DNA from: Aptenodytes patagonicus
Taxonomy: Eukaryota; Chordata; Aves; Sphenisciformes; Spheniscidae
NCBI RefSeq assembly: GCF_965638725.1
Contig: NC_134950.1
Span: 169,412,853-169,476,852, forward strand
Direction: 5' to 3'
Length of the DNA: 64,000 nt
The translations under genes were made by a program, and so were the position numbers. Below, piece after piece: positions 13,256 through 24,800 of this stretch (position 1 is the stretch's first letter; the number at the start of each line of letters is the position of its first letter). The notes under the pieces are model-generated. The model was not told the DNA's origin and did no database searches. It saw only the letters and a program-made list of their open reading frames with translations.

Positions 13256-13275
13256 CCCCCCCCCCCCCCCCCCCC
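13256..13275. repeat. Poly(C) run of 20
   Basis: Twenty consecutive C residues are followed by GGGG, within a CpG-rich stretch (13.02-13.32 kb). The length is prone to sequencing error. The C-rich strand could form an i-motif and the opposite strand a G-quadruplex. Confidence 0.9.
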
Positions 13276-13429
13276 GGGGAACCCGGAGGATTGTATCCCC
13301 CGTGTTTGCAATTTGTGTGTGTGGCACCATTAAGAATTGATATGCTCGATATGAATGGCGATACTTCAAAACGCTTGAATAGACCCCGAGCTCCCCCCCC
13401 CAAAAAAAAACATTGTTGAAAAAGTCCCC

Positions 13430-13910
13430 TACTCAGCCTGGGAGGGAAAGTTTGTGTATCAATCTAGTTTTATAATAGTGTAATTTAGTGTCTAGGCCCG
13501 GGCTCTGGTGGTGATATTGTACTGCAATGAATGAAACAGAGGACTCCAGGCTGAGCAAGAGCTCGAGGACCCGGCTGGCTCTATTCAGGCCAAACTAATC
13601 GGCTTCAGCTCAGCTCTCCGCCAAAGCTCCCCTCTCAGTAGTGGGTTTTTCTCTGGGTTTTTGTTACTGTTTCTTAAAGAGCTCAGCTGGCTGCTGAGGC
13701 TGAAAAGAATCAAATTATTAAAGATTTTGTGGAAAATCCAGTGAGAATGGGCCCATGCAAGAATAATAGCATTGTGCCACCGTGGGCCATTCCCAGCTTC
13801 CAGTCGGGAGAAATTGTCAACTCTGTCTTTGTTTTCTTAACCCTTTCAATGGAAACAAAATAATATTTAGCTCAGCACAAAATACCTTCTTTTTCATTTC
13901 TAATCCTTTC
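13430..13910. promoter_or_regulatory. Candidate conserved non-coding element
   Basis: This is unique AT-rich sequence such as GTGTATCAATCTAGTTTTAT, AGTGTAATTTAGTGTCTAGG and CAAATTATTAAAGATTTTGTGG, without simple repeats until the polypyrimidine tract at 13911. The reading of it as regulatory is inferred from texture and from proximity to similar blocks. Confidence 0.35.
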
Positions 13911-14010
13911 AGTTTCTTTTTTTTTTTTCTTCCCCTCCCCCCCTTCTCCTCCTCCTCCTCTTCCTCCCTCCCTCCCTCTCTCTTTCTCTCTCCCCCTCTC
14001 CCTCTTTTTG
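13911..14010. repeat. 100-bp polypyrimidine tract
   Basis: An almost pure C/T stretch on the plus strand includes T12, CCTCCTCCTCCTC and CCTCCCTCCCTCCCTCTCTC. It separates two AT-rich, regulatory-looking stretches. Such tracts can adopt triplex (H-DNA) structure; nothing here shows that it does. Confidence 0.9.
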
Positions 14011-14039
14011 TTGGCTGTCCTCTGAAATACATTTATATA

Positions 14040-14440
14040 CCTCTTACATTCCCCTTTTCCTTGCCAGTTGGCCAGAGGGGCATCTGTTATCAGGAAAGCC
14101 CCTTCTTTTTTAAACAGGATGTAAAATGGGTGATTAAATCCTTTATTAACAGTCGCCACCAGAAAAGGGAAGAGGAAAGGGAAACGTTTTCTTTCAAGCT
14201 TCTATTTTTAACATTTATTAGCAGTTAATAAATCATTAGTATGTTGTTCAATGGGCTGGCTATATAATGTGTCATGTTTTTAAATGTCTATACATTTTAA
14301 ATTTAGAAAAGTATTTAACTGGGGTGTTGTAATGTCATTAAAGAACAAAAAGAAAACTTCTGCCTGTCTGTCTGTCCATCCTCAGTCCGTCAGGGTAGAT
14401 ACAGACAAGCAATTTAATCACTCTCCTCCTCTTTTATTCA
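14040..14440. promoter_or_regulatory. Candidate conserved non-coding element
   Basis: AT-rich unique DNA follows the polypyrimidine tract. It contains GCAGTTAATAAATCATTAGT near 14221, a TATATAA near 14261 and further TAATG/ATTAA cores up to 14340. No repeat or coding potential was recognised. Confidence 0.35.
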
Positions 14441-16744
14441 GGGACTAGGTAGCTTTCCATTTGTGAGCTGTATCTTTTCTCGGCTCTTTCTCCGCTGCGT
14501 GCGCCAATCCTAAACGCATCGAGGAGCGGCATTGTTTCGGTGATGGGAGGAAAAGGCCCCCGGCCGTGGCGTGGAGGTCGAACCCGGCTGGACTGCAGGT
14601 CTTTCCAGGTTGCAGAGCAATCGGTCGCAGGGAGCTTGGCTGCACCCCATCTTTGCAGGGGGGACGAAAGCCCCCGGCCGCGGCTCCTTTGTGCAGGGAA
14701 GGCAAAGCCGCTGCCACCTTTTCAAGGCTTTCTCAGGGATGGAAGAGAAGAAGGAGAAGGGATAAAAAACCCCATAAAAATTGTCAAAACAAACCCCCTC
14801 CATACCAACCGGCTGGCACCAGGGGTGGAGTGACAAAGCGCGATGCCGGATCTGCTCCTGGTGTAAACTTGATGCCAGCAGAGTTAGGCGGAGGTAGACA
14901 GGACGAGCCCGTAACGCGCCGAGTTATATGTTGATAGCAAGCCTGGTATTAGGGTACGGGGGTGAAAATTAAGGGACAAAAGGGTACTCACTGTCCCATT
15001 GTGGGTGATCCCTCTAATCAGGATATTCTCCCTCAACTTTGCTCCGCTCTAACCTATTGACAACAGAACTAGGTCATCTTGGTGAATAGGGTAGATTTTC
15101 TGCCGCCTCAGTGTCTTTGAGGCTGGAAGGGATTGTGTGTTCAGTGTTACAAACAGACCTTCTGTCTTTATTTCCCGACCAGCAGCGCGCTGCTTAACAA
15201 GGAGAACTGGACCAGCCATTTTTCCCGTAACAAATGGAGGGTCCCATCCAAGCCGTCCTTGCCAGTTGGCTTTCAGACAGGGGAAGCTTATTCATGTTTT
15301 TAGACCTCAGCCAAGTTCAGTCAGGAAGCCTGAGATGTCTTAAACTGGGGGAAAGGCGGGGGTATCCAGGGCTCCCTTGCCAGCTAGGAGGAGGGAAGTG
15401 TTGCATTATTTCAGTATTTTCTTGAGTTTGGTCTTTTTTTTTTCTGCATTCCCAGGGATAGAGTTGTCTGCCTCTATCCCTGGCATAACGCTGGCTTGGC
15501 AGGGAGGTGCGCGCGGACTTTTTTTGTTCTCCTGGCACTCCTCAAGAGGACAAGTCCACCCCTGCTTGCTTGAATCACCTACAACGGTGGGAGAAGAATG
15601 GAGGATGTGCGCTGAGGTTGCTAGTGGTGAGGGATCTCACAGGTGAGTCACTGCCAGTGTAGGTGGATATTACACTACAGTCCAAGACAGTAAAATGTCT
15701 TGTGATGAGCCAGACACAGAGAAGCTGTTGATTACCTTCCTTTGGAGAAGATATTTATTCCCCATCCCACCCTAGGATGTTTCGTCTTCAGCTGTCTGCT
15801 TCGGGGAAGGACAGAGCATCATCATGTTTTCCATCTGAGATCATGGTGCACTGTCCCAGAAAAACACTTGCACCACCTTTGTGCAATGTTGCTCCCGGCC
15901 CTTTTCAAGTATAAAAAACATCCTTGGATCTTTCAGGGTAGATGATAAAAATATTTCCTTCTAAGGAATAGCATTACCCCATCCTAGAGATCCCATAGGT
16001 ATTAGCTCATGGCCTTACACCCCTTTTCCTAGTTAGCCTAACCTGATCTCCGTTACTATGAATGGGTGGCTGGTGTCCTGGATCCTCCTCTGCCCGTTTT
16101 CAGGCATCATACAGAAATGTCACCTATACCTCGCTCAACAGCCACCTCCTGTGGACACGCGAGAGAGAGGACCCCGCACCATCCACCAGGTGCCCCGTGG
16201 CGATCCCCACTCCCGATCCCACAGCCGCTCCTCAGCATCCCCTTTCAGGACACCTGAGATCAGGATGAAAGGGGAACACTTGGATGGGACTAAGCATGGA
16301 TGACTGACACAACAGTGTTTGGTGGAGCAAAACCTTCTCGAGAACATGCCTCACCCTGGTGATACCCAGCCTTCCCCTTCACAAGCTTGGAGACTGGATG
16401 AAGGGGGTCAGCAGGAGAAGGAATCCTTCTCAGTGTCCTGTTTCTTGTGGTCATCTCTAACTGTCCTCTTTTGCCTGCTCTTGGAGACAAGTTTTGGGGC
16501 TCAGGGGACTTGTGGTCTGATCCATCAGAGCTGTTCTTGAGCTGTAGGATGCTCATATAACTGCTACAGCCGGTGCTGAAGATATTGTAATACAGGAGAC
16601 AATGTGTCCTAAACTTGGCTATATGCCTGGATTAGAAATTAAAGGCAAATAAGGCAACCTAAGCTCTGGAACTGCATCAAAGGCAAATCCAGGCTAAATG
16701 GGAAGGATCCAATTTCACAGTTAAGTTTGTTAAATAGGTGGGTG
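14441..16744. other. Intergenic, no gene seen
   Basis: A CpG-rich stretch (about 14,500-14,930, with CCCCCGGCCGTGGCGTGG and similar) is followed by ordinary unique DNA. No repeats or credible exons were recognised. Confidence 0.55.
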
Positions 16745-17680
16745 GTGGTTGCCGGTGGTGCGCATGTCCCTTTATTAACAATTTAAAAATGAAAGGTCCC
16801 TGCCTGGAGATAATTGGAGGATCAGACATTTTTCTGGCTTCCTTGCCACAAGTAATCCTTACTCATGCAAGGTTCCTACTAAAATTGACAGCGCTACTCG
16901 CGAGCACAAGGACCGTCCTGGATAAACAGAATATAACGACAAAGATGAGGGGAAAATTGCGAGGACAGCAAGAGATGCTTTGCAGACCTAGTACAGCAGA
17001 AAATAATCTGACAAATCTAGCTCTTTCTTTTTCACTTGTGAGCAATCTGCAAGCAAATAATTCCCAGCCAGAAATTATTCAGCTGCTTGTTCATGCAAAC
17101 ATGTTTTTTATTTTGGATGGCTTCTGAATTTTGCTGGAATAAATTATACTTCAGCGTGTGCCCCTTGCACAGAGCCTCTGACCGCTGTCCCTGAAGTACG
17201 CACTGGCTAAGGATGACAATTTGCAGAAGAGAATTTGACAGATGACTTTTTGGTGCAAATCATAATGTCATCGTTAATGGGCAATCATTAAAGCGAGAGT
17301 TTGTAGAGCGTCCACTGACACTGTTGTGATGCACATTTCGCTTACAGATTGCTCTTTGCCATGTAAAAAAAAGGCTCTGTATAACCTTAGAAAAAGTTTA
17401 ATAGTTGCATTCAAAGACTCTTACATATGTTTGTTTGCAGTGTTCACTGGACATGAATTATAAAAGGTGCCTCCTCTACCTACACCAACATCAGGATGAA
17501 CAAATATGATTATGAATGTCACTTGTGCCACCTTTTGTATACATCTTTGTGTGCAATATTGAATTATTACTACCTTTTGGCTGATTTTTTTCTTGCTTAT
17601 GGTAATTTATGATTACACTGCAGACCTTTTATATCTGGACTTTTCCTAGTGTTCCCATTCTCAGCCACGCGATAAATTAG
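16745..17680. promoter_or_regulatory. Candidate enhancer rich in HOX/PBX/MEIS and octamer-like motifs
   Basis: This is the most regulatory-looking block of the 3' flank. Seen: CATGCAAAC at 17092-17100, TGACAGATGAC (MEIS/TGIF type) at 17236-17246, TGCAAAT at 17254-17260, AATCATTA at 17283-17290 and ATGATTATGAATG at 17506-17518. A TATAAAAG box lies at 17459-17466. The sequence is unique, with no repeats and no plausible exon. Motif presence alone does not prove function. Confidence 0.45.
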
Positions 17681-19730
17681 TTAAAAAGAAACAAAGCCTC
17701 TTTCCTGGATTTTTAGTACTCAGAACCAGGTTTGAGAAAAATCCCCTCAAGGACTCAGAAATCAGAAAATAAATTACATGAATCCAGCATGAACTATTCC
17801 TAAGTTGTTATGATTTTTAAACAGATCTTATAATTTTAGCGGGGAAATGACTGGAGAGGTTGGGCTGCTTGGCAAGGGCAGTGCTGCGGTATGCTACATG
17901 AAATGGTCCTGTAAACAAAAGGAGGTAATTAAAATACGTTTGCCAGAAAAGAGCCCAGATTTCCCATGCAACGTGCAATACTCTCTACACAGCAGAGCTT
18001 TTCCTTTCTGCGCTCCCCTCAGCTCCTTGGTTTTATCATCTCTCAGTCAGAGGCAAGCAAGACAATAGACATTCTTTGAGAAATTCACTACAGGGGATAT
18101 GAAGCTAAGGTCTGTGGTGCCAGTTTTACATCTCCTTAGGACTTGTCTTCATGGCAAATGTGACCAGAATAGCTATTTTAGAATTAGCTTTCTATGGTGC
18201 CACTATTCCAGGGGAAAGAGATTTTATTCCAGATGAATTACCCTGTTTAGGAAAGCACTTGTTATTTTGCAACTAAAATACGTATGTGTAGAACAGCACA
18301 TGGTAATGTACAGAGATACCTGACGTAAGGAGGGTCAGAAGGAATATGGCCACATTAATGCCATGCTCAGATCATGCTCTTATCTGCAGCATCATGTAAT
18401 TACATGCACCCAGCAAAAACAGGGTATTCCTCATTAAAATGTAGTTGCCTAAAAGTACGTTGTCCAGTGTGAGCTGGCCACCTGGTCTCTCTCCACGGTT
18501 AATGGGGTGAGAGGATCCTCCAAAAGGCTGTTGGTCTCAGCTATCTTAAGCATCTGAGGATGGGTAAACTGCTTTGTGTAGGCATTTGCCTCTCTGCTGA
18601 TTAGAAAGGAAGCCAAAATTCAGAGCTTAGTCTAACACAGGTTTGTAAGAGTGGTGATGAAACAAATCCTTCTTCAGGTGACTTCTATTCTCAGGCAGGT
18701 TGATGGGACTCATCCTACCAATTCAGATCAGGGTACGCATTGCTTTGTCAAGGGCAAACATGCCTAAGATAAAAGTTGTTGCAGTCCCTGTGATAAAGGT
18801 TTAAGATGCCAATGGGTCACCTGTAGACAAAATCTTTGCACCTGAGTTCAGTTGCATATCTGGGCTTCTTAGAAGTTGCCACCTTCTCATGAATTTCCCC
18901 ACACCATTACCTCTTGCCAAGCAGTGTCTTTTGTGTGGCTCAGCTCCCACTAGCTGCATATTCTGTGTTGAATTTAATATGTGTTTAAGTGGATCAATTG
19001 GCCCTTGGCTCCAGCTGGGAAACTGGCCTCTGCTGCTTGGTAGTGACCTGCCTGCAGAAGCATCCATCCTACCCCTGGTGGAGGTGATGCTTCTATTTCG
19101 TTAACCATGTGTGACCGATGGGGAATGATAAAACAAAATAACACCTCATGTTCAGGCAGCATCAGAAAGCATCTCTGAGCCACCGAGCCTCCACGCCAGC
19201 TACCCCAGCGGAGAGATGCCTGCATGGTTTCTACCACTTTGACGAAAAATGAAGAATCTTAGCAGCTTTTTTTTGGGGGGAGAGGAGAGTGAGGATGTTC
19301 TCCTCTAGTCAAGTATTGCTAGGGAAATTCGTCAGGCCCTTGACCTTGCGGTGAAAAATGCTCTATCGATGCAGGGGAAAATCCGTGCTACAATGGATAT
19401 AGGACACTCAGAGTTTGTGGGGAGGGGGAATATCTTTTTTTAGGCCATCTGATACAACTGGAGTAGACAGATGTGCTTCTGGGTACACAAGTTCTTCTTC
19501 TCATCTAGATTAGTCAAAATTAGGAGACCAGACAAATGAAGTAGGTAGATTAGATTGTGCCCTGTGGTGGTAAATGGTTTTCAGCCTCCTAGTCATGACA
19601 TAAGCTGAGCCTTATCTCATCAAGCTATGCTCAGAATGAACCTTGGGGGCCTTTTCCAGCTACAATCATTTGTACAGGTTGGCCTTATGTGAAAGACAGT
19701 TCTTAAGGATGTCAATGGACAGCTCTGGAG

Positions 19731-19759
19731 AACACATTGCGCTGCAAGGGCAATGTGTT
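19731..19759. repeat. Short perfect inverted repeat
   Basis: AACACATTGC and GCAATGTGTT form ten perfect pairs around a nine-base loop (19741-19749). There is no T-run or other sign of a function. Confidence 0.85.
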
Positions 19760-20159
19760 GCAAGGCTGATTCCCTACTCAATACGTGGATCAAATGTTTT
19801 TCCTTGTTGCCGAAAGGCATCTTACAAGGGTTAGGTTGAAAGACTGGCCCTTGGGATGAGGGGACCCAATCCCTGTGATGAAATTCCTTGTGCAACACTG
19901 GGGAAGTTATTTGATGCGGGACTCATCTCACATTATCTATCAAAAATTAATGTCTAATCCAAGCTAGTCTTTTACTTTCTACAGTTAATTAGAGAGATCT
20001 GGTTGTCTAGAAAGTGATTTATCCCATCCATGTCAGGGGCAGCGTGAGACTGTAAGCTCAAGGTGTGGCAAATCAAAGTCTCATTTTAGCAGGCTTTGCA
20101 GAGTGAGACATGCCCATCTGCCTCTCCCGAGGGCAGCAAAAGACTTGATACCTAAATTT

Positions 20160-20260
20160 GAGAAGACCAAAGTCAGGTGAAATGACTTGTCTTTTGGTTT
20201 CTTTGTGCCTCTGCTCCTTATTTGTAAAATAAAGATAAGCGCACTCTGCTCCATCATAGA
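20160..20260 (+). mobile_element. MIR-like SINE relic
   Basis: AAATGACTTGTC, GTGCCTCTGCTCCTTATTTG and TAAAATAAAGATAAGCGC follow the MIR core order with many substitutions. Confidence 0.5.
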
Positions 20261-21520
20261 GAAGATGTGGATAGAAATATGTTAAAGACCATGAGCTGTT
20301 TGAATGCTGTGGTCACAAAGCTGGAAGGGCAGCGTAGGTTAATTATCCTGATACCTGCTACCTTCTGCTTTGATGGACGGTGGGTGAAGGCATGCAGTTC
20401 AGGAAAGGCAACCTGTACAGTAAACCTCATCCCTATTTCTGTATGCTCAGTAACCAAAATAAAACGTCACCACTGGGAGGCATCACTGACAGGAGAGTTC
20501 AGTTACACTCATGAGTTTGGACTACAGTTGGTGAAGAAACCAACCTGGTCCTGGCATGAGGAAGTGCTCCAGCTTGCCTGAAGGAAAATTGACTCAGGTA
20601 ATTTTTGTAGGTGTTGTTTCACTGTCAAAAGAAATAGTGGTGGAAAACCGTGGAGAACTGTTGTCACGGTTTTACCGTTGATGCCTAGTGTGACCTCATA
20701 AGTAGGTAGGCCCATCATTGTGTTGCCACTTTTGGCCTCCTGAACCTGACTGAAGTGCTGATCTTGTCCAATGCAGATGAGCAAAGAGTGTATGTCACTA
20801 TGGGAGCACTTTTGGTGATGTGTACTTTACAGCCTACAACAGCTATTACAGATCGGTGTACCTTAGCGAATCCCATAGCAAAATAGGGATAGCGGTAGTC
20901 AACCAGCTCTGTGCTGTACTTCAGTTCTTGGGGTGCCAAGGACCATGGGAAAACAATGTAATGTGGGGCAACAGTGCAGAATGAAGCTCATTTTCTTAAT
21001 TTTTTTCTTGCCTTTTATTTCATCCCATGAGGAGACAATTCCAGAACAAATTCCTATGCTGGTGACTCTTCAGGTTTAGAGACTGGAGGGATTAACAACC
21101 AGTGAAGGTGTGTCCTCTCCAGCAATGCCTCAGACCTAACATCTGAAGATCTTGAGAAGATTTCCACACTAGTCATGCAGTGGAGGATTAGGAGGAATTA
21201 TTGAGAGTGCCTCTGTCAGATTACTTTCCAGCTGCTGGTTTGAATGCTGTAACTCTTCTCTTTAGTGAGCTTTTGGTTTGGAGGACTGCAGGGATTAACC
21301 AACCCTCTGCCTCACCTGAACCTCTGCTACCAAGTGCAGAAGAAGAGCTTCTTATGAAGCCTGGTGGGAGAAAAAAATCTTTTTGCTGATGTTTTGTTGA
21401 GCAAAAAGAGAAATTGAGACCTGGTTCATCACCACCCTTTGGATGTCCTCCGAGGTGAAATGAGAGAGGACAGAGAGAGGGCGGGGATGAGAGATATGGG
21501 CTTGACGCCAGGACTGGAAT

Positions 21521-21840
21521 TCATAGAATCATAGAATAGTTTGGGTTGGAAGGGACCTCTAAAGGCCATCTAGTCCAACCCCCCCTGCCGTGGGCAGGGA
21601 CATCTTCAACTAGATCAGGTTGCTCAGAGCACCGTCCAACCTGACCTGGAATGTTTCCAGGGATGGGGCATCCACCACCTCTCTGGGCAACCTGTGCCAG
21701 TGCCTCACCACCCTCAGCGTTAACAATTTCTTCCTTATATCCAGTCTAAATCTCCCCCCCTTTAGTTTAAAGCCATTCCCCCTTGTCCTGTTGCAACAGG
21801 CCCTGCTAAAAAGTTTGCCTCCATCTTTTTTATTCATAAG
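21521..21840 (-). mobile_element. CR1 LINE 3' fragment
   Basis: On the minus strand this is the 3' end of a chicken-repeat-1 non-LTR retrotransposon. It ends in tandem ATTCTATG-type octamers, seen on the plus strand as TCATAGAATCATAGAAT at 21521. Upstream lies the GGTTGGAAGGGACCTCTAAAGG block and then the tail of the CR1 ORF2 frame, which still reads as protein (motifs FSRACC, RHWHRLPREVV, LETFQVRLDG). It is 5'-truncated, as is usual for CR1. Older-looking sequence continues to about 21890. It closely resembles the opposite-strand copy at 49.4 kb. Confidence 0.93.
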
Positions 21841-24800
21841 ATTTTGTTTGTATTCCCTGTTTATCTGCAGCCCCACTCTGAGATAATTTTATTCTTCTGT
21901 AAATTGGTTTCACATGATTTTACCTTCCTATCTATTTTTAATGTTTATGGGCCACAGAACGCCTATCATTAAGTGCATGCACAGTAGGTAACATTTGGTT
22001 GTGCCATAATAGAAATAAAAAAGGAATTTTCTTGAGATCATTCTGGCAGGAAGACTCCTTGGCACCAACTACATTGAACACGTTTGCTGCACTAAGGATG
22101 TGCAACATACCTCTGAGATTTGAGCCCTTTTGTATTTGTATAGTCCCTAGCACAATAGAGACGATATAATTGTGTCATTCAGGCTCTATTTAAACATAAT
22201 AACTGAACACTGTGACTGTGGCATTGCAGTGTAGGGGACAATATGCACCTGCTGGCCATTGTCCTCTACCAGGACAATGCTCATGCAACTGCTCATGTGC
22301 ATTCCCCAGGGTATCGACTGTTGATCTCAAATGGTAGGCAATGAGATTTTTAGAGCACAAGGAATTGCATGTGCTGGTTACAAGAGGCTGCTTATACAAA
22401 TGTCACAGACCTAGACTTGCCCCTGTTCAAACCTACAGTCATTCTACCATTATCTCAGTGGCGTTAGAGGTGACAACTATGTCCAGCTCATTTCAGTTCT
22501 GTCAGCAGTTTCCAGTGAAATCCAGTATTCGAGGCATCAAGAAGAGATCTGTTGTCTTGTCAGACACATTTTTGGCACCTTTTTTGCCCCAATGAACAGA
22601 TGGCAGATTTGTTATTGAAGTGGGAGATGTGGCGGTGCATGACGGTGCTTCACGTGAACTGAACGGCATGGTGTCTCTGAAGATACACATTCTTCTTGAG
22701 ACACCCCCCTAGCAAAGACACATCCCGAGAGGATGCATTTGCTTGCAGAAAATTATTCAGCCACCAGATGTCTCTCCATGCTCCCCTGGTGAACAAGGAA
22801 GACAAAACTGGAACTCAAGTCATATGGAAAAACGTTCATTTACAGTTTGTAACTCCTGTCTTTATTAAAAATCTTCTGCCTGGAGTTGGCTTTACACCAT
22901 CTCAAGAGATACGCTGCTTCAGGGTTGGATTTTGATGCATCTCCTTGGGTTGAGGACACTGGAATAAATCTTCTCTGGAGCTTTGTAAATCAAAGGTTTT
23001 TCTCTGCCCATGGCTATACGTGACAGCACTGTTGAAAGATTAGTACTAAGAAGGTCACTTGGGAGGTCAGAGGAGCTTTATGGAAGAGATGGCCTTTAAT
23101 GAAGGGGTTTCAAAATGAAGAGTGTCTAAGATGGAGTGGAGTAGTCAAAGAAGAACATCCAACCATGAATTTAGAGCATGGAGAGCAAGCCTATAGAGGA
23201 CTTATTTCCAACATGCATTGTTTCTCCAAACTGCTGATTCTTAAGCTTTTCACCCTTCAGATACCCTATACTCCAATGACCTGGAGTCTGAAGCAACTTT
23301 TGCCTCCTATTTATTTTGAGAAGTTCACAGTTAAAGAACATCGTGTCAGTCTGACATTTTAGAGTATTCCGAACAAAAAGGGAAAATTGCACATTTCTGA
23401 CACTAAGAGATCATGGACCTGGAATAAGTAAGTGCAACTTCCTCTGTCCTCACAAATTGTGACTGACTTCGGTTCCCAATGGGATAGATCATTTTATTCT
23501 GCTTAGCAGTCAGTCTACAGCAGGTTAGGAATGAAATGTCCCAAAGCATTTTCTCTCTTTTTCCACAGTACATTCATGTTTTTCTTTAAAAACTGCCGTA
23601 TGAGTTGAGTTTGTAGCACTTGCAGAGTTACAGCCCCTTAAAATTACTCTTCAAAGTCACCCCCAATTCAGATTTACAACCGGCTCCTAAATCTGACAGG
23701 AAGGCCTTCACGTGTGGAAGTGAAAAGACAACAGCTCCTATGACTTTGGATCTGAAAGAGGAGTCCACTCACCACCGCTGGCATACTCTGAAAGACTCCT
23801 TGCTAAGGAAGGCTTAGCAAGATGACTGCTAGGTTTGAACTACTTCGATTCCTTCCAACCACAGAGTCAAAACCTGGCTGACTCAGCTCAACCCTTTTGT
23901 GCTTCTTCAGCAGCTAAGTAGAGTCTGTTCAGATTGCTCCTGTGAAGGATATATTGTTTCATGGTCTGGACAGACATTAGGGCCATTTTTTGGTCAGAAA
24001 TCAAATTTGCTTTGGTGTCTTCAGCTACAGGTTTCTCCCTAGTTAGAACTGGCCTTCACTCTTCAGCTCCTGTGACTATCAAGAGCATTTCCTTCTTATG
24101 GAAAACTCTGTAGACTTCTAAAATTCTCAGGGAGAACAATTGTTGGGCCAGGAGCTGGCATGTAAATGTTGGGGGGGTTCAAAGGAAATTTTGGTGCCAA
24201 AATTCAGTTAGCTCATACAAAACAATTTTGCAATATTTGTGCATTTTCTTTAGCGTTTAATACCTTTTTTGGTACTTTTTCTATGTTCTACCTCACAGTT
24301 GCGATTCCTGCAAACTTGAGGTGAGGCTTGAAGTTTTGGGAGGGTTTCATCAGCCCTAATTTATGCCTCTGAAAGTTAGATGCCCAGGTCCAAGTTAGTC
24401 AGCCCAGGCTTGCTTTGTAGTCAAGGGAGAGGAGAGTCACCCCTAGGGGGAGATTCATCTCTTAAAACAGACACCCAAGGTTGGTCATGCAAATCACTTG
24501 CTGGACATGTCCCGTTCTCTCCATTGGCTGTAAAGATTTGTCAGACTTTTAATTTTTTTCAAGTTAAGTGAAATGTCCACTGTCTTCAGGTTTGCCAGCC
24601 ACACTGAAAGAATAAATCACCCTTTTCCTGAAAGTCATTCCCCCCTGAAGTGTAGAAAGAATATTAGTCTCTCCCAAGTTTGTTTCATGGACATTTACAT
24701 GTCAATGAATATATGATCAGCTGTGCTGGATCAGACAGCAGGTTGTGTTGGCCCCGTCTCCTGTCTCTAACAGAGGCCAAGAGTAGGTGCCTGGGGAAGA

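Larger units (their letters stand above)
17681..21520. other. Intergenic, no gene seen
   Basis: This is unremarkable AT-leaning unique DNA with one weak MIR-like relic (20.2 kb) and the hairpin at 19.73 kb. No exon, RNA gene or conserved-looking cluster was recognised. Confidence 0.55.

Noticed and set aside
21610..21876. Minus-strand frame with protein-like motifs (RHWHRLPREVV)
   Set aside because: It is the tail of CR1 ORF2, not a host gene; it is annotated as a mobile element.
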